Assembly (NCBI GenBank): GCA_902779505.1
Contig: CACZBZ010000014.1
Span: 1 to 35,100, forward strand
Origin: an uncultured Lachnospiraceae bacterium
GTDB lineage: Bacteria; Bacillota; Clostridia; Lachnospirales; Lachnospiraceae
Length of the DNA: 35,100 nt
Reading direction: 5' to 3'
The position numbers and the translations under genes are program-made. Below the pieces are notes generated by a model that was not told where the DNA came from, ran no database searches, and saw only the letters and a program-made list of their open reading frames with translations. Positions 33,831-35,100 of the stretch are shown here, one piece after another. Position 1 is the stretch's first letter. Each line of letters opens with the position of its first letter.

Positions 33831-35027
33831 TTATACATGGTAATAATCTACCAGCTTGTTCACAGCCTCGATAACATCTTCCACATCTTTATCAGTCATT
33901 CCGTAATAGAGAGGAAGGGATATCATCTCCTCATACAGCGCTTCCGCATTGGGACAGAGGCCTTTCTTGTATCCGAGCTTGCTGTAATGTGGGAAATAAT
34001 ATACAGGTATATAATGAACATTACAGCATATATTCTCTGCTCCGAGAGCATCGAAGAACTGTCTTCTGTCTATCTTCAGTTTTTTCAGATCAAGTCTCAG
34101 TATATAGAGATGTCTGCAGGTGTCAGACTGCTCTATCTCTTTCTGCACTATAATCCCGTCAATCTTCTCAAAAGCACTGTTATAAGAATCAACAATCTCT
34201 CTTCTTCTTTTCTTGAACATCTGAAGTTTATCAAGCTGACTTATAAGAAGACCTGCTTGAATATCTGTCATTCTGTAATTGTAGCCCAGGTCCACCTGTT
34301 CATAATACCAGGGTCCTTCAGGCTCTTTGCTCATAAGAGAGGCATCTCTTGTTATTCCATGAGATCTTGCAAGCAAGAGTTTTTTATAATAGTTCTCATT
34401 ATTGGTGCATACACATCCGCCTTCTCCGCTTGTTACAGTCTTAACGGGATGGAATGAGAATGTTGTCATATCTGCGACAGAACCAACAGGTCTGCCGTCA
34501 TATATGGTGCCCATACTGTGAGCTCCGTCCTCTATAAGCACAAGATTATGCTTCTTACATATGTCCATAAGTCTGTCCAGTTCCACAGCCTGACCTGTGT
34601 AATCAACTGCGACAACAGCTTTAGTTGCAGGTCCGATATACGCTTCTACCGAATCAGGATCGATATTGTAAGTCTCCGGATTGATATCTGCAAATACGGG
34701 TCTTGCTCCCACATAGAGAGCACAGTTGGCACTTGCGGCAAAAGTGATCGGAGTTGTAATCAGTTCATTTCCCTCTCCAAGACCTACTGCCATTGCCGCC
34801 ATATGAAGAGCAGCTGTTCCGTTACTGCATGCTACAGCATACTTTGCTCCCGTTATCTCACATATCTTTTTCTCTAATTCTTCTATCTTGGGACCGCATG
34901 TAAGGTAATCTGACTTCAGCACCTCAACTACCGCATCATAATCAGCCTGATCAAGGTACTGATGTCCATAATATATCTTCTTTTCTCTGACGGGCCTACC
35001 GCCCTCTATAGCAGGTAAATTGCTCAT
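33831..35027 (-). CDS. pseC: UDP-4-amino-4,6-dideoxy-N-acetyl-beta-L-altrosamine transaminase PseC
   Basis: A DegT/DnrJ/EryC1 PLP aminotransferase, 398 residues. The PseC-type landmarks are YYGHQYLDQADYDAVVEVL, SDYLTCGPKIEELE, VDYTGQ, IEDGAHSMGTIYDG, the PLP-lysine segment FSFHPVKTVTSGEGG with Lys196, and YNYRMTDIQAGLL. It transfers an amino group to C4 of the keto sugar produced by PseB. PseB is not in the window. It is the first gene of the long operon, right after the promoter at 35078-35086. An AAGGAAGTGG site precedes the ATG. Confidence 0.93.
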   Translation of the reverse strand: MSNLPAIEGGRPVREKKIYYGHQYLDQADYDAVVEVLKSDYLTCGPKIEELEKKICEITGAKYAVACSNGTAALHMAAMAVGLGEGNELITTPITFAASANCALYVGARPVFADINPETYNIDPDSVEAYIGPATKAVVAVDYTGQAVELDRLMDICKKHNLVLIEDGAHSMGTIYDGRPVGSVADMTTFSFHPVKTVTSGEGGCVCTNNENYYKKLLLARSHGITRDASLMSKEPEGPWYYEQVDLGYNYRMTDIQAGLLISQLDKLQMFKKRRREIVDSYNSAFEKIDGIIVQKEIEQSDTCRHLYILRLDLKKLKIDRRQFFDALGAENICCNVHYIPVYYFPHYSKLGYKKGLCPNAEALYEEMISLPLYYGMTDKDVEDVIEAVNKLVDYYHV

Positions 35028-35052
35028 TTATTCCACTTCCTTTTCTTCATTG

Positions 35053-35086
35053 GGCACACTGACCCATAATCTGTATTATTATACCA
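35053..35086 (-). promoter_or_regulatory. Extended -10 promoter and conserved leader of the pse operon
   Basis: On the minus strand, TGG followed by TATAAT (35078-35083) gives an extended -10 box; the -35 position would lie outside the window. The following bases contain GATTATGGG and AGT-TGCC in the same register as the wecE promoter at 11763-11796. Bases 35052-35065 can form a four-base-pair stem (GGGU with GCCC) around a CAGUGU loop. Confidence 0.65.
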
Positions 35087-35100
35087 TAATTCCGTAATGT

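Noticed and set aside
1-35100. CRISPR arrays, tRNA or rRNA genes, insertion sequences and phage genes.
   Set aside because: No regularly spaced repeats, no cloverleaf or rRNA-like sequence, and no transposase or integrase reading frame was seen.

Overview
This window is one large cell-surface glycan locus. The best fit for the source is a Lachnospiraceae-type Firmicute, with Butyrivibrio or Pseudobutyrivibrio my first guess. The reasons are moderate to low GC, heavy ATA/AGA codon use, strong AGGAGG-like ribosome sites, GTG starts in GTGA overlaps, and a mix of CotH-, DUF2334-, DUF6020- and MBOAT-type proteins. The genus is an inference. There are no rRNA, tRNA, CRISPR, IS or phage features. 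No gene-free stretch exceeds 300 bases; the largest are the divergent regions 2891-3054 and 11744-11877.

Layout, read right to left because almost everything is on the minus strand. (1) A ~21.5 kb operon runs from an extended -10 promoter at 35078-35086 to a strong terminator at 13401-13424. It opens with a pseudaminic-acid (Pse) pathway: PseC, PseF, PseI and PseG. Spliced between PseC and PseF is a carrier-protein module: a DUF4910 peptidase-like protein, an AAC(3)-fold acyltransferase, an AMP-dependent ligase (broken), an acyl carrier protein and a LysA-fold decarboxylase. After PseG come a GT52-like transferase, a PglK-like ABC flippase, an acyltransferase (frameshifted), GtrA, two large GT-C-like membrane proteins, an AlgI/AlgJ-type O-acetylation pair and an asparagine-synthase-like amidotransferase. 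(2) A plus-strand DUF6020-like membrane protein (11878-13554) converges on that operon. (3) A ~7.4 kb minus-strand operon (11743-4383) starts with WecE (dTDP-Fuc4N transaminase), followed by a membrane protein, a GNAT acetyltransferase, an ArnC/GtrB-like GT2, an SGNH-like protein, a priming phosphoglycosyl transferase and a GT4. (4) A plus-strand CotH-kinase-like protein (3055-4368) converges on that operon. (5) A third minus-strand group holds a DUF2334 deacetylase-like protein, two GT11-type fucosyltransferase-like proteins and the first codons of another gene at the left edge.

Together the genes could build a lipid-linked oligosaccharide: priming transferase, GT4, two GT11-like enzymes and the GT52-like enzyme add residues including Fuc4N(Ac) and a Pse derivative, and PglK exports it. 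It would then be decorated outside the membrane by GtrA/GtrB/GT-C glycosyl transfer, O-acetylation and CotH-type phosphorylation. No recognisable Wzy polymerase, Wzx flippase or oligosaccharyltransferase is present, and PseB is missing from the window.

The strongest candidate for something new is the adenylation/ACP/decarboxylase/peptidase/acyltransferase module inside the Pse genes. It resembles the amino-acyl-ACP starter pathways of butirosin and vicenistatin, here apparently serving sugar N-acylation. Also notable are a promoter-leader element with a covarying mini-hairpin shared by the two main operons, and an operon terminator embedded in the coding sequence of the convergent gene.
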